Of a stretch of 64,000 bases of DNA, positions 11,163 to 22,892 are shown piece by piece. The number at the start of each line of letters is the position of its first letter. The first letter of the stretch is position 1. Position numbers and translations under genes: made by a program. Below the pieces are notes generated by a model, which searched no databases, had not been told where the DNA came from, and saw only the letters and a program-made list of their open reading frames with translations. Location of the stretch: contig CM057162.1 in NCBI GenBank assembly GCA_029962745.1, positions 18,561,408-18,625,407 on the forward strand. Direction: 5' to 3'. The DNA is from Echinometra lucunter (Eukaryota; Echinodermata; Echinoidea; Camarodonta; Echinometridae).

Positions 11163-11730
11163 GGCGAGGTCGTGTATTCTTGTTCTTCCTTCTTCTGCCT
11201 TTAAAAATAATCTCCCTATAGAAGAGCATGGTTGAATATTGTTTTCACCCGTTTCAGAGTACACTGTACTCAAAACATTGACCTCCCATTCTAGTTACTG
11301 TCGAATCCATTAGGTATTCTTGTTCGTCGTTCTTTCAAAACAATCTCCCTATACATTTTCTGATTGATACGCAGTGTTACGGACGTCTGTAAAATTCAGT
11401 CGCACACATTACACCTTCAATCTTTCAATTACATGTTAAAGTGATTTCCGTATACAAAAGCATGGACGAATATTGTTTGCTCATGTGTTCAGAGGGCACT
11501 CATGTGTCCAAAACATTGACCTAAGTCCAGCGAGGGAGGTGGTCCAGCTACTGTCGAATCAGTATGCCAGCCATTTGTCTTGTTGGCTAGGTCGTGTGTT
11601 CCTTTTCTTCCCGCCTTCTTTGAAATAATCTTCGTATACATATTACGTTTCAGATATTATCTAATATTGGTACATGTCTGTAAAATCCAAATTACACACT
11701 GTACACGTCCAATTTTTCAACCCCATGTAC
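11040..11730 (+). repeat. degenerate tandem array, about three units
   Basis: Units begin with a phrase like AGCATGG..GAATATTGTTT at about 11061, 11224 and 11459. Each runs through GTTCAGAG..CACT, ACTGTC, a CTTGTTCTTCCTTCTT-type block and AATAATCTCCCTATA. Unit spacing is about 163 and 235 bases. A T30-type run sits in the first unit at 11133-11162. The units are diverged, so the duplication is old. Confidence 0.65.
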
Positions 11731-14110
11731 TCTCCAATGAATAGAAAAAACGTGTAGGCACTGGAGAATCCATTGTTCGAAAATTCCATGCCCAGCGCAA
11801 AATATAGTGGAATCTGGAACTTGAGTTCTGGTCATGCAATCATAATGTAAAAGAAACTGTTCGGAAGCAACTGGGAAAGGTAGATTAGTTGTATATAAAG
11901 TTACTTGTGTTACATCAGTGTAGTGTGAGATTTGGAGATTATCGAATTGAATGTTACCCCGAACTTTTCATTTTTTTTCTTTTCCGACATGAGGGCATTT
12001 GAAGAATAATCCTTTCTAGGGGATATTTTCACTGCGATATTCTTCCTATCTGACATGGAAAGAATGAGAAAGCTCATGAAGCCTGAATTCAAGCTCAAAC
12101 GACTATTTTGCAGGGGAAACGCCTTTTTTGAGTGTGCATTTCCAGTCGGGAGGAAAGTGACAGTGAAGGTATATGTACTTCTAGGGCTGTACATTAACCA
12201 AGATGATGTTCTGTTATAGAGTGAAGAGTCGGGTAGGAAGTGAAATCTTTTCCGTGTTACGGGAAAACATGTGTGAAATCAATTGTGATTTCTGTCAAGA
12301 ATGCATGCCATTAAAAAGAAATTGAAAAAATAAAAATCCCAAATTGAAAATCCATGTAACTGCACGTGTACGTGTAGGGGGTGGGGTTCATCGTAGAAAA
12401 AAGTGCATAAGTTGTACTTGGAAATGGGGTACCCTGGAATTCTTTTGTGAAAGTGATCCACCAGGCCTAGCTGAATACATTATCACTAGTAAATACATAG
12501 GGGGCACGCCAACCCTACATTATTCTACTCTGGATGCTGGATACGCCCCCGTCAGAGAGATAGTTCTCTATCCTCAACCTGTTCTCCATTCATGCCAAGT
12601 GACCTGTGAACCCGTGTACAATGTTGCAGTTGTCATGCGATTGTTGTGTTGTCTGGCTCTGTCTCTTCCAAACAGATAATTTTGTTGTCTTTCAAAACAC
12701 TTTGACCGACCTGATGATGTTTCCATACAGTTCAGTGACGGGCTCCTTTCCAATATCGGTATACAGTACAAGTTTATATTGAGGTCAGATTTAGTCGTCA
12801 TCTTTCCTTGCTCAGTTAAGTCTTGCCATGGATCTTATGTTCTCATAAGATCCATGGTCTTGCCGAGCTGGATCTGGATAGTGGTGTTGGGGGTGGGGGG
12901 GGGGGGGAGTGGTAGGAGTAACGGGGACGATAATTGTTTTCTTTGATCTTGATAACCCGCTCCCGCTCCAAGAAATGTTGTGATAATTGTGATGGAAATA
13001 ATACGCACCCTGAAATGAAAATAAATCACAAGTTCCGTGGCAGAAGTCACGTACATGTCGGCAGCTAAACCACTGATGCATTGAATCCTGAATTCGCTAC
13101 AGTAATGTGACAGAACCAAACAAAACAATTTACGCTCTTGCAATTTGTATACGTCATAATGAGCTTTTCCCAGTTCATTGTCCATGTTATTAGAGATTTA
13201 CAATACACCTGCTAAGGTCAACGTATCGAGGAGGTCATGCGCGCTTCAATAGATAATCTTGTCAGCTCATATCTCCGACAGTTTAGACCGATCTCACCAA
13301 CTCGATTGGTGGTGACTCAGTCGCCTTCAGTGAAAGAAGGATATTCAAGCGTAAATGAATTTAGGGGCATAACGTTTGCACGCACTGCAGAGCTTATTTT
13401 CTAGTTATGGCACTGTGAAGAAGAAGGGGAAAAAGTAAAAGCAGCAATTGAAACAATTAGCAGCTGTTGAAGAAAAACAGAAGAATTGAAGTAAAGGAAG
13501 ACAAGAAGAAGAAATGAAAGAGGGAAAAAGAAGATTAAAAGAAAAGGAAAGAAGAACATGAAAAACCCTGCCTCCGAGTTGCATCCTTTATGAGAGTCAT
13601 ACATTGTACGTTACATCATGATGATTATCACGGTAATCTTTTCCTTAATTTTTGAAGAGGTTCATTTAAAATGAGTGGGTGTTTGTCTCGCACGGTCCAA
13701 GTCACCCTTGCGAAAGTTTCATATAGCGCAGCTATACTGATCTCTTATACAGGAAGAAGGAAGGAAATCCAACACTTCAATTGTTTTCAGTTCACTTGTC
13801 CTGCACCTACAAAATGCTCATCATTTCACAATCGCCCTTTCTTAGTGACATGAAAACATTTTTGATTGCAACGTTTTAATATGCACTTCTGTCTCTCGAT
13901 ATTTTCACAAAATATGTCCCTTCAATTCTTTATAACAGACTGTTGCAGGTCAACGTTCACACCATAAGTACGGTAGAAAAAAAAACCCCAGCAACAACAA
14001 AACCATTGAAGTTTACAGCTACACGTAGGTTGTAGGTTTGAACTTTGAAAATCTTTATTGTACCATAGTACCAATCCACGTAATCTCCCTCATCGTCAGT
14101 TTAAAAAAAA
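11731..14110. other. non-coding stretch; contains a perfect 14-bp hairpin
   Basis: No gene was recognised. At 12826-12857 the arm CCATGGATCTTATG and its exact complement surround a TTCT loop, a perfect 14-bp hairpin. A G run is at 12895-12907. A purine-rich block is at 13418-13560. Open frames at 11910-13604 show no domain. Confidence 0.5.
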
Positions 14111-14114
14111 AGGC

Positions 14115-14546
14115 ATGTGGTCAGTTCCAGCGTTAAGGACATTACATTTCGGACGATTTTTGCAAATTCAGAAGGTCATGAAGATAAAACCAGTTTATTA
14201 GGCGGACTGATAAGATGCAATCACGAAAAAAAAAAAAAAAATCCTTGATCATTAGCAGTTAAAGTTTCATTCCATTTCCGCACATTTTGAGGTAGCTACG
14301 GCACGTTATGTTTTCGTTACGGACATTACATTTGTTGGACAAGAAGTATAATGTCCGAAACGAAGCATAACATGCCATAACTACCACGTGCTGTACTGGA
14401 ATGGATTGAAACGTTCACTATTCATAATCAAGGGTGATCTGTGCATGATTTTATCATATGAGTTCCAACTAAAATAGTGGTTTTATCTTAATGACCTTTT
14501 GAAGTTGCAAAAGTGTAACATCCGTAACGCATGGAACTGCCCACGT
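14115..14546. mobile_element. 430-bp foldback element, family M3
   Basis: The outer arms GTGGTCAGTTCCAGCGTTA.. and the reverse complement of the right end GTGGGCAGTTCCATGCGTTA.. match. The pairing continues inward over nearly the whole length: AAGGTCATGAAGATAAAACCA against the complement of GGTTTTATCTTAATGACCTT, then TTTCATTCCATT, then GCACGTTATG..TTCGTTACGGACATTA. There is no coding potential. No clean target duplication was identified. Confidence 0.8.
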
Positions 14547-14785
14547 ACACAGTCGTTATTCGTCACACAGACGAATGATTATGAAGGTAAGTTTGAAAAG
14601 AGCATATTTTGTATATAAGCAGGGTCTATTTTACAAGCAGTCGAACAGCCAAGGTGAACTTCTCTACATTCAAAAGTAGGATTCAGTGAATACATCAGTT
14701 ACGTGTATCTTCATCATCATACATCGCGTAGACCTTCTTCTATTACAACTGTTGCATTACTTCATGATTCTCGCTAAATTTTTTT

Positions 14786-14985
14786 AGATACACTATAAGA
14801 AAAAATTGCTGTAAGAATTTACAGTAAAATACTATGTCATATATAGTTCCATACTCGGTTTTACTGTAAGTGTTTTACCATATGATAAACAGTAAAATAT
14901 TGAGGAAAAGAAATACGTCAATGGCAACTCTGCTGCCAGTAATTTCCTTTAAATTCTGCCGTGATTCTTTTTTTTTTTTTTTAAG
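14786..14985. mobile_element. possible small MITE with TTACTGTAA motifs
   Basis: CACTATAAGAAAAAATTGCTGTAAGAATTTACAGTAAAATAC recurs in pieces and in inverse (GTTTTACTGTAAGTGTTTTAC, AAACAGTAAAATA), with a possible right end at GAATTTAAAGGAAATTACTG read in complement. Ends are not defined well enough to be sure. Only parts of the motif are given here. Confidence 0.4.
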
Positions 14986-16627
14986 TTTATTAAATTATGA
15001 CTGAATTACACCTGTTCGGACCGACAAATCCTTTCTTTGCTGAAATTTAACCACTGCAATTTAATGAATTCATACGGATATTTTTTCTCCCTTCTTGACC
15101 ATTTCTATCTTAACAAAAATAAAACCAAATTTGCTTTCAGGGCCATCTCAAAATTTTGAATATAGTTTGAAAAGAAAATTTTATAGCATTGAAGAGTTTG
15201 AGAAAGTCAGCGTTTCGTGACTGCTACAATCCGACATGTACCATAAAATGCAATACTATCCCCCCTCTCGCCTTGCGTTTTTTTACGTTATTAAATCACG
15301 CCGACCTCATAAATGACATGACATTGCTGCACAATTTATGTCTGCATTCGATATTTTCTGTTAGTAATTTAACCCTCACATGCTGGTAACATACATTGTA
15401 AATTCAGAAAAGATTGTCAACATCATCACCAGTGAAAAGGGCTCATGTCACTTCGCGGAAGTCAGTCAGCAAAATATGACTCTATAAATTATGCTGGTTA
15501 TTTTGATTAATTTTTTTTTTTTCAGTTTCCAGGAGATGATTGTTCAGGGAAGTTGGAATAATATTTTGTGGTTTTTAATTCTAAAAATGGCTCAGTGATT
15601 TTAAGGGTATATCCCTATTTTCACTATTCCCAAGTTCTACATTTGCAGACTGCATGTTTCAAGAAGCTTACCCTAAGGTCGGTGATTTTGATAAATCAAT
15701 AACTACATTGACAAATACATGTAGGTATGATTTCACAGGATCACAGTAATAACGATTTTCGCTCGAATTGCAAGAGATCGTTTCCCTATTCCAAGGAGTA
15801 GGTGAATATTGATATAAATGTTTCATTATCGCAGAGTGTTCAATATTTCTGTAAGAATTGTATATATGAATTTCTATACATGTATTACAATTTATGATGA
15901 TTGCTTTTAATTCAATAATATCATAAAATATCACCAATAAATATTTGGTAAATAATAATGTAAAAAAATATCCCCCCCCCCCTATTTTCCCCTATTAACC
16001 AGTTGCTCCTAATGAAAGCCTATTCATTGCCAAAGACCATTTTAAATTATGATTTCGAGTTTTTTTTCGGTTTTCAGCGGATTACAGCAAGGAGAGTCGA
16101 AAAATCAATCGTTCATTGTGAAGGGATGTGGAAGTATAGAAGCTTGTTTGTAAAGCTTGTGCATCGTATTTGAACATAGTACAGCAAAACGGAGCACACG
16201 TGGGACTTAAGTCTGTACAGCTATAATTAAAATCACCGACTGCCACACATTACGTAATCCTAATTGAATCTGGCCCTCTGTTAGTTTGCATTCAGGGGCT
16301 TGGGATAATTGATCTTGTGGTTATAATTAACAATCTCTGCCGATAACTCTTTATGTGTGCTGTTGCATGGAACAGCAAGGATGTTATTAGATCGGAAATG
16401 TGGTAATTAAGATTCTTGTCACTCAGCAGCAAGACTAGTGTACGGAATGCAGCGTGGCGTGTGTCGTGTAAGTATCATGGTAATGACTATGAGTTTTAAA
16501 AATGGACGCTGGAGGTCCAGTTTTTAATGGAAGTAAAGTTCTGTAGGCGATTATATTTCTTTTCTCCATTAAACAGAAACTCTTCGTGATCTCTACCATA
16601 CAGGACTGAATTCTCCCTTTTCTTCTC
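14986..16627. other. non-coding stretch, nothing firm
   Basis: Mostly AT-rich sequence. A C10 run is at 15972-15981. Around 16427-16467 an AG..GTAAGTATC pair brackets 41 bases open in two frames, too short to call. Nothing else was recognised. Confidence 0.4.
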
Positions 16628-16630
16628 TCA

Positions 16631-17460
16631 AGCCCCGTCTTAACAGACCGCGAAGGGTGAATAACGGGGTAATGTCAGGGTAATGTCAGGGGGTAAAAGC
16701 GGGATGAAATTCCTAAACGGTGCAATAAAACCACGGGTGGTCCGCCCAGCGCACCGTCTTAACAGACGCACGCTGAAATCCTCCCCTGGTCAGATTTCCA
16801 TAGTAACGCTTCCAAGTTCTTGTGTATACTTCAAATGTCGAAAATAACTATAATTAACAAACTACTGGGCTTACCAGACACTTACTAGTATCACGATTAA
16901 ATATCCCTTGTCCCTTGTACTGCACTGTCGACATGGTCAAACTCGCCTATTGCTTACATTTGTGAGAATATGAAAATATTCGTATCACAAAAAATATTAG
17001 TTCAATATATAGATTAAAATAAATATTTTTAAAAAGGTGGTAATTTAAATATTCAATTTATTAAATCAGTAATAATGAGAATTCTAATATGTTTTATGGT
17101 CTAAAATATTTACTTTCAAACCGGCAACGTAATTGGTAAAGAAGACAGGGTTTCTCCATTTATGCATGTGTTCGCGCGATTCGATAGTCATTCCGCAATT
17201 ACCAGCTGTTTCGGCCGGACATTACCTCGATCGCGTCGTAACAGAAACGCTACCCCGACATTAGCTCGGCAATGTCGGGGTAAATGTGACATTTTACCCC
17301 AGTCGGACGAGGTCAAATTTTGGCAAATTTTGCCCTGACAACTTCCGGACATTACCTCAGTAGTAGCGGCTTAACAGGAAGAGGTAAAAAACAGTACCCC
17401 GACATTAGCCGGAGTTTACCCCGACATTTCGGTCAAAAAAGTGTCTGTTAAGACGGGGCT
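16631..17460. mobile_element. 830-bp non-autonomous DNA transposon, family M4, TSD TCA
   Basis: The left end AGCCCCGTCTTAACAGAC is matched by its exact reverse complement at 17443-17460. TCA flanks both sides (16628-16630 and 17461-17463), consistent with a 3-bp target duplication. Inside are GGGGTAATGTCAGGGTAATGTC on the left and many CCCCGACATTA/TAATGTCGGGG copies on the right, so sub-terminal repeats are extensive. An internal copy of GTCTTAACAGACG sits near 16756. 3-bp duplications are known for PIF/Harbinger elements, but TCA is not their usual TWA target, so the superfamily is open. Confidence 0.85.
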
Positions 17461-18640
17461 TCAGCCTCCTCCCTTTCAATTATTCGTGGATGAGGAGGGA
17501 TAGGGACTACTGTCTCTAACACTGACTGTCCCCCCCCCCCCCCCCCATCGCAGCGGGAGGAACGAACTATTCAAAGAAAGAAAAAAATATATATTAACAT
17601 GACAAACGAATACCAAGGGAAAAGAACATGAAGATTATTCATAACTCTGGTCATGGACAGGTAATTGCCACAAAGTTTGATGACTGTTCGATGACTTACA
17701 TGTCATTGAAAATTTGATTTTACGAAGTTCCTTGTTTTGAACACTTGAGTTTCCAGTGAGTGAGTTTTCCAGCATATTTCTGTTTCTTTTTCTGATCGCA
17801 ATTGCCGAATCGGCTGTTCTACACGTTAAACGAATCCAAACGCTACTGGGCCTAATTAAACTTGACCCACTTTTCTTTCGAAAAGCAGTTATCCAAAGAT
17901 CTCAAGACTGGTTTTGAAGACCTATAGACAGTCATTAAAAGTGCAATTGCCAATATTGACAGCTACTTACACGTCGGTATGTCATGACTTGCTGGAGAGT
18001 TCGGCAAATTACGCTCTTGGGGTTTCTACCTGCCCTGTTTTTTTTTTTTTGTTTTTTTTTGTGGTTGTTTTTTTTTCTTATTTTTAAAAACATCTTTCAC
18101 ATCCGCGTGCGCGAATTGGGAATTAGTTCGGCACTTTGTGGCAATTACCTATCCATCACCAGAGTTATGAATAGATACTCGAAAGTCCTGGTTTCAAAGA
18201 AATATTACTAATTTAGAATTTATATATATGAGTCCTTGACCTGTATGTACATACCTGTATGTGAAGTTCATTGTACCTGACATGTCCCATGGAAGCCGTA
18301 GTGTCAGATTCTTTTTGTAACCGTTCGTGGTTGTGTCGTATTCCATGTATATCCTTGTTTGTGGTAATCATGTTGATGATGATAATAATGATTATGGTTA
18401 TGATTGATAAGGGTGATGAATATGGCGATGATATTAGATGATATTAAATGATAATAATATGAATTATTATACTTATATTATGAGTAATAATAATTTAAAA
18501 CAATGATAATACTAATGAATTCATATTAATGATAATTAAAAAGATTATTATGATAATATGATTATCACAGTGAAATAAGAGAACGAGATTGACAATTTTT
18601 TAAAGATAACTTTAGAACATGAGGAATCGATCCCTAGATT
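17461..18640. other. non-coding stretch with C16 run and ATG/AAT-rich sequence
   Basis: C16 run at 17531-17546, T-rich block at 18040-18085, and degenerate GATGATAAT-type sequence at 18370-18560. No gene recognised. Confidence 0.5.
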
Positions 18641-18689
18641 TTATTCAAAGAACAGGAAATGTGCCAGGAAAACAACGTGGTAAGTACCA

Positions 18690-18870
18690 ATGTTGTTTTT
18701 TTATGGGGGGAGGGTCCCTTTAGCACATAGAAGGGCCCATTATTGTGATGATCCCCAACGTGCAGTAATGCCGCTACTAAAAAGAGGAGAAAGGGAACTA
18801 TGGCGCGTGCCCCACCCGACGGAGCCCTAGACCAAATCATCCAGTGGCGTGTCACGCCATTGCTGATCAT
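18690..18870 (-). mobile_element. possible hAT-like remnant
   Basis: Moderately GC-rich island. It ends in CAGTGGCGTGTCACGCCATTG (18842-18862), which looks like a hAT-type end CAGTGGCG next to its own complement. No opposite terminus or 8-bp duplication was found, so this is tentative. Confidence 0.25.
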
Positions 18871-18927
18871 GACCGTTCTTCTGAAAAAAAAAAATATATA
18901 TATATATTGAGTTCTTAGAAAGCTTAC

Positions 18928-19032
18928 CAATAGTATGTGAGCTTTCTCATCCTTTTCTATAAAGTCAATTTGGAAGAATAATCTAAAATGAATCGTCCCT
19001 TGGGACTGCTTTTCAAAGATCAAAGTGATATA
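18928..19032 (-). CDS. possible internal exon, unidentified product
   Basis: On the minus strand a pyrimidine-rich stretch ending TCATTCCAAG is followed by exactly 35 open codons and then GTAAGCTTT, a good donor. The exon would be phase 0 at both ends. The peptide includes SQGTIHFRLFFQIDFIEKDE and is not low complexity. It forms part of a longer 140-codon open frame (18634-19056) whose other half lies in a transposon-like island. No family was recognised. The phase does not match the other minus-strand candidates directly. Confidence 0.25.
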
Positions 19033-20298
19033 CTTGGAATGACAAGAAACATACAAACTCTTTGGTCAGAACATTTGTCACCCATAAGATAAAGTCAATT
19101 TTAAAAATTTCTTTGATGATTTCAGACTCATAAACATGCGCTGGCATGACCAGAACTAAAAAACCATTTGTACGTGTAGTAAGTTGGTAATATTACCGGA
19201 ACGGACTGTCAATTTAAGCGTGCATTATTTTTCCTCATATATAATCTTTGGCATTGGCTATATATACGGTTACTAGACCGCTAATTGATTAGTTAAGGGT
19301 AATGGGCCCTGTGATTACTCTCCTGATCAAGATTATGATGTTCCAGTGCAATTAGTTGAATATACAATGAGGCACGGCATGTTTGTTCCTTCCTTCGGAA
19401 AAGCCCAGTCACACTGAAATTAATGAGACAGACACCATATCGCCGACAAACTGAAAGAAACATTTACATTACATACAGCTGCCAAGAATCTGTCACTCTG
19501 AATTCGTTTCCTTTCCATGTGACCATGTGCAAAGAAGTGGAAGAGAGCTCTTCCATCTCCCTGGTGTGAATGGGAATGGGGTAGGTGACTTGTCTCAAAG
19601 GCGGCTTTATGATCATTCCTTTCTTTCATTAACATGTCGAACAAAGGGGAAGAAAAATGGAAAGAAATGAAGTTAACAAAAATCTGTCTAAAATTTCATC
19701 ATCCACTAACTTACTGTACCACGCTTACGGTATAAGATCACGACAGGAAATTATATTTGTACAGTAATTTCGCGGGCGCCGAGACAAACCCTTAGTTTGG
19801 TTTGTGAAAATTTAACCCGAAATATTTTTTTAGGGGGTCATCACCTGGATAATGCACAGGTTGTGGGAGAATAACCTTACCTCACCTGCTTTTAATGATG
19901 TTTTGATGGCGATTATAATCATTGTATTAGTAACGTGATGATGCTGATGGTGATGAAGAAGATGATAATGTCGTTTATACTGCTGCAGATGATGATGATG
20001 ATGATGATGATGATGTACACTGTTACTGTCATAAGAACCCTAGTGTCTTTTAGGCTAAAACTTCTTGGTGAGAATAAAGAAAAAAATAGAGAAAACAGCA
20101 TAAGTTATGCCATTTTAAAAGAAAATGTACTCTAAGAATATACGGATTACGGATTCAAAAAGAGTGAAAATGGATCAGCAGCAAGTTTGCTTTTCAGTGA
20201 CATGAATAACACTAGGAGGAATCGTTGCTTATATAAATGAAAAAGAAAATCCTTTTTGTTTAGAAACGATTATTGTCACTGTGGCTTCATTAATCTTG
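19033..20298. other. non-coding stretch with (GAT)n microsatellite
   Basis: (GAT)n at 19988-20014. The Met-rich and Ile-rich open frames around it are the repeat. Nothing else supported. Confidence 0.5.
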
Positions 20299-20306
20299 GT
20301 TTCAGA

Positions 20307-20425
20307 CAGAGGCGTCGATCCATTTTTCGGATGGGGGGGGGGGGGGGGCAAGACGACCAAGCGGAGATGAACCCACGGCTACTATTTGTACACACACACA
20401 CACCCTCACCCATAAATATGTATAT

Positions 20426-20505
<80 letters not shown>

Positions 20506-21841
20506 AGGCCTATATCAACGTGAAGCATTTTCAAATTGGGGAAATTAAGCAACTTGCTATGTGAACCATCCTGCTTTTTTTTTTTAATTTTGCGAGCGAG
20601 CGAAGTGAGCGAGCAAAAAATAACACATTTCTTGTTATGAGAGAAGAGTTTAGTTATCATATAGACATAAATGATACCTGATATATATGTATATGGTTAC
20701 TTCGCTGCCAAATATGAACTCTATTTTATCGCTGGTCCATTGTTGCTGCCCCCCAAACCACTCTGTTTTTTAATATTACGAGCGAGCGAAGCGAGCAAGG
20801 AAGCACTCACTGTTTTTCATGGTAGATGTAGTAAACCCTTCGGCAAATTATCCTGTGAGCCAATGAAACATCCACATTATATATTCGGTCTCATCTCACC
20901 GAATTCGTTTGCTTTTCAAAACCATTAATATGAAACGAGCGAGCGCAGCGAGCGACGAAAAATATACCCTTTTCCATATGATGAAGTGTTATTTCGTCAT
21001 CATAAAAATGTGATAAAAATATGATATGCGCTATACAAGAACGGAATATTATTATTACCATTATCATCAGAATACACTATAAACCTGTCATGCCTGTATG
21101 ATATCTAAATAATACATCCGATCACCAGTGTGCCGAATATGACACTGTTTTAGCTACCTCGCTTGCAGTCCGAATCCATTCTGTTTCTACTATAGCGAGC
21201 AAAGTCAACGACGATCCCGGCAAAATTATATGGATTCGTCCCAAAATCTTTGTCAACCACCTTGCTGCCCAAATATAATGATACTTTGGAATCTCGCTGC
21301 TGTAATAGGCTACTTGCTGTCCGAAATCATCTTGTATATAGCTTTTACCAGCGAGAGTACAGTGGAGTAACGAGTGAGTTAACGAAAAATATGTTTTTGT
21401 TTTTGCGTTTTTTTATCCAGGCCGTTATCTCCTGAAATTTTTATCTATGTTTAGGTCAACTGGCTGCTCGATTTCTAGGAGTGATATCTTGTGGTTATAT
21501 TACTTCCTATGAGTAGAAGAATAGTATAACATTAGATAGAAACACAAGACGTAAACCGATTTCCTTTCATAAGAATAGTAATTATCATCGGCATTGATTA
21601 AGCTACAATAAATGCGAGCGAGCGAAGCGACCGAGCGCTTCCCAGTGTCCCATTTTCTTTCTTTTTTTTTTTCTTGTTTTACGCTTTCATTTCACTTCCT
21701 TTCCTTTCTTTCCTCTTTCATTTTTCTTTTTTTTTTTTTGGTTGGGAAATTATTGGGGGGGGGGGCAAAATGATATCTTTGCCCCCCCGAAATTTTCTTG
21801 GGGGGGGGCAACTGCCCCACCCCCCAGAATCGACGCCTCTG
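20307..21841. mobile_element. 1.5-kb non-autonomous hAT transposon with perfect 8-bp TSD
   Basis: The left end is CAGAGGCGTCGATCC and the right end is GAATCGACGCCTCTG, an inverted repeat differing at about one base. GTTTCAGA is repeated exactly at 20299-20306 and 21842-21849. Termini starting CAGAG with an 8-bp duplication are the hallmark of the hAT superfamily. A long G run lies just inside each end. The interior carries four GCGAGCGAAGCGAGCG-type motifs (about 20591, 20782, 20938 and 21613), (CA)n and (AT)n repeats, and no transposase frame, so the copy needs a transposase from elsewhere. Confidence 0.9.
20426..20499. repeat. (AT)n microsatellite
   Basis: Two long TA-alternating blocks separated by TTATG, inside the hAT element. 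Ile/Tyr-repeat frames here are artefacts. Confidence 0.95.
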
Positions 21842-21849
21842 GTTTCAGA

Positions 21850-22795
21850 AAATACGAACTGATTAATGTAAGCATGGTGTAAGTGATAAATCAGTCTAGT
21901 TTATGGTTTGTTTGTGAAATGATCATTTTTTGTTTATAACGATTTCAGCGCGTGTCCGTTAGACCGTCGAAAGCAGCTCAAGTTTGGATGGTTCATAGTA
22001 ATGGATGCCAAAGATTTGCCTGAACAGCGTACTACCTTGATAGCTAATTAATTGCATGGTAATTGGTCCGGTGATTTTAGGGTACAGATTGCACTTTTGA
22101 GCATCAATAATTCAAGATGCTGACGGTGCGCAATTTCAGATGAAAATGGTGGTGGTGAAGGTTGCACTTTTCCTGCACCACTTTAAAAGAAATAATGATT
22201 ATAAAAGAACGATGCAAAATTCAATCAATCGCTGTTTTGTTTAATACTTGTTCTTTAAAGGTAGTAGCGCACATTTGCACAACATTGTTTCAGAATTTGA
22301 AGAGAAATAAGCCATTTTCAATTTTAAATCACAGATATTTATGTAAAACTATCATGTTATGAAATTTACAACAATATTCCAAAGAATAAGTGAGAAGTGA
22401 ATGGTTTTACTCTTAAAACGTCAGGAAGACGCCTTTATAAAACAAAGAAAATAAAAGAAAGAAAGATAAAAGAAAATTTGTGTTGAATATTTCCTTCTCG
22501 ATTCTAAACGGGAATGTACTGGTATCTAAAATTTTACGAGTGTTTTTTTTTTTCTGTGGCTTAAAGCAATCTAAAAAAGTAAAACTTTTGTGCAGACTGG
22601 GTGCCACTTGCAAATTTGGGATATTACCTTTAATATGTTTGCATACTTCTTTTTTCTTTCTTTTTGCTTTTTTGATAATATGTAAGTACAGTCTGTTCTA
22701 AATTAGTTAAATGTTTAATTATCTTTGTTTTTCATTTGTGTAATGGACCTTGTGGCAGTTTAGCCTTGTGCTAAACAAGTTATCCAATTAAGTCG
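21850..22795. other. non-coding stretch, nothing recognised
   Basis: AT-rich sequence with only short open frames and no supported exon, RNA or transposon end. Confidence 0.45.
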
Positions 22796-22796
22796 T

Positions 22797-22825
22797 CTAC
22801 TACTACTACTACTACTACTATACTA

Positions 22826-22859
<34 letters not shown>

Positions 22860-22892
22860 TCTGCTGCTGCTACTACTACTACTACTACTACC
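22797..22892. repeat. (CTA)n triplet microsatellite
   Basis: Imperfect CTA/ACT triplets with a CTT-CTG island. Poly-Val frames on the minus strand are artefacts. Confidence 0.95.

Noticed and set aside
12711..12725. CTGATGA strings as hammerhead ribozyme cores (also 27275, 37313, 40402, 47787)
   Set aside because: None is followed by the required GAAA on the far side of a stem at the right distance.
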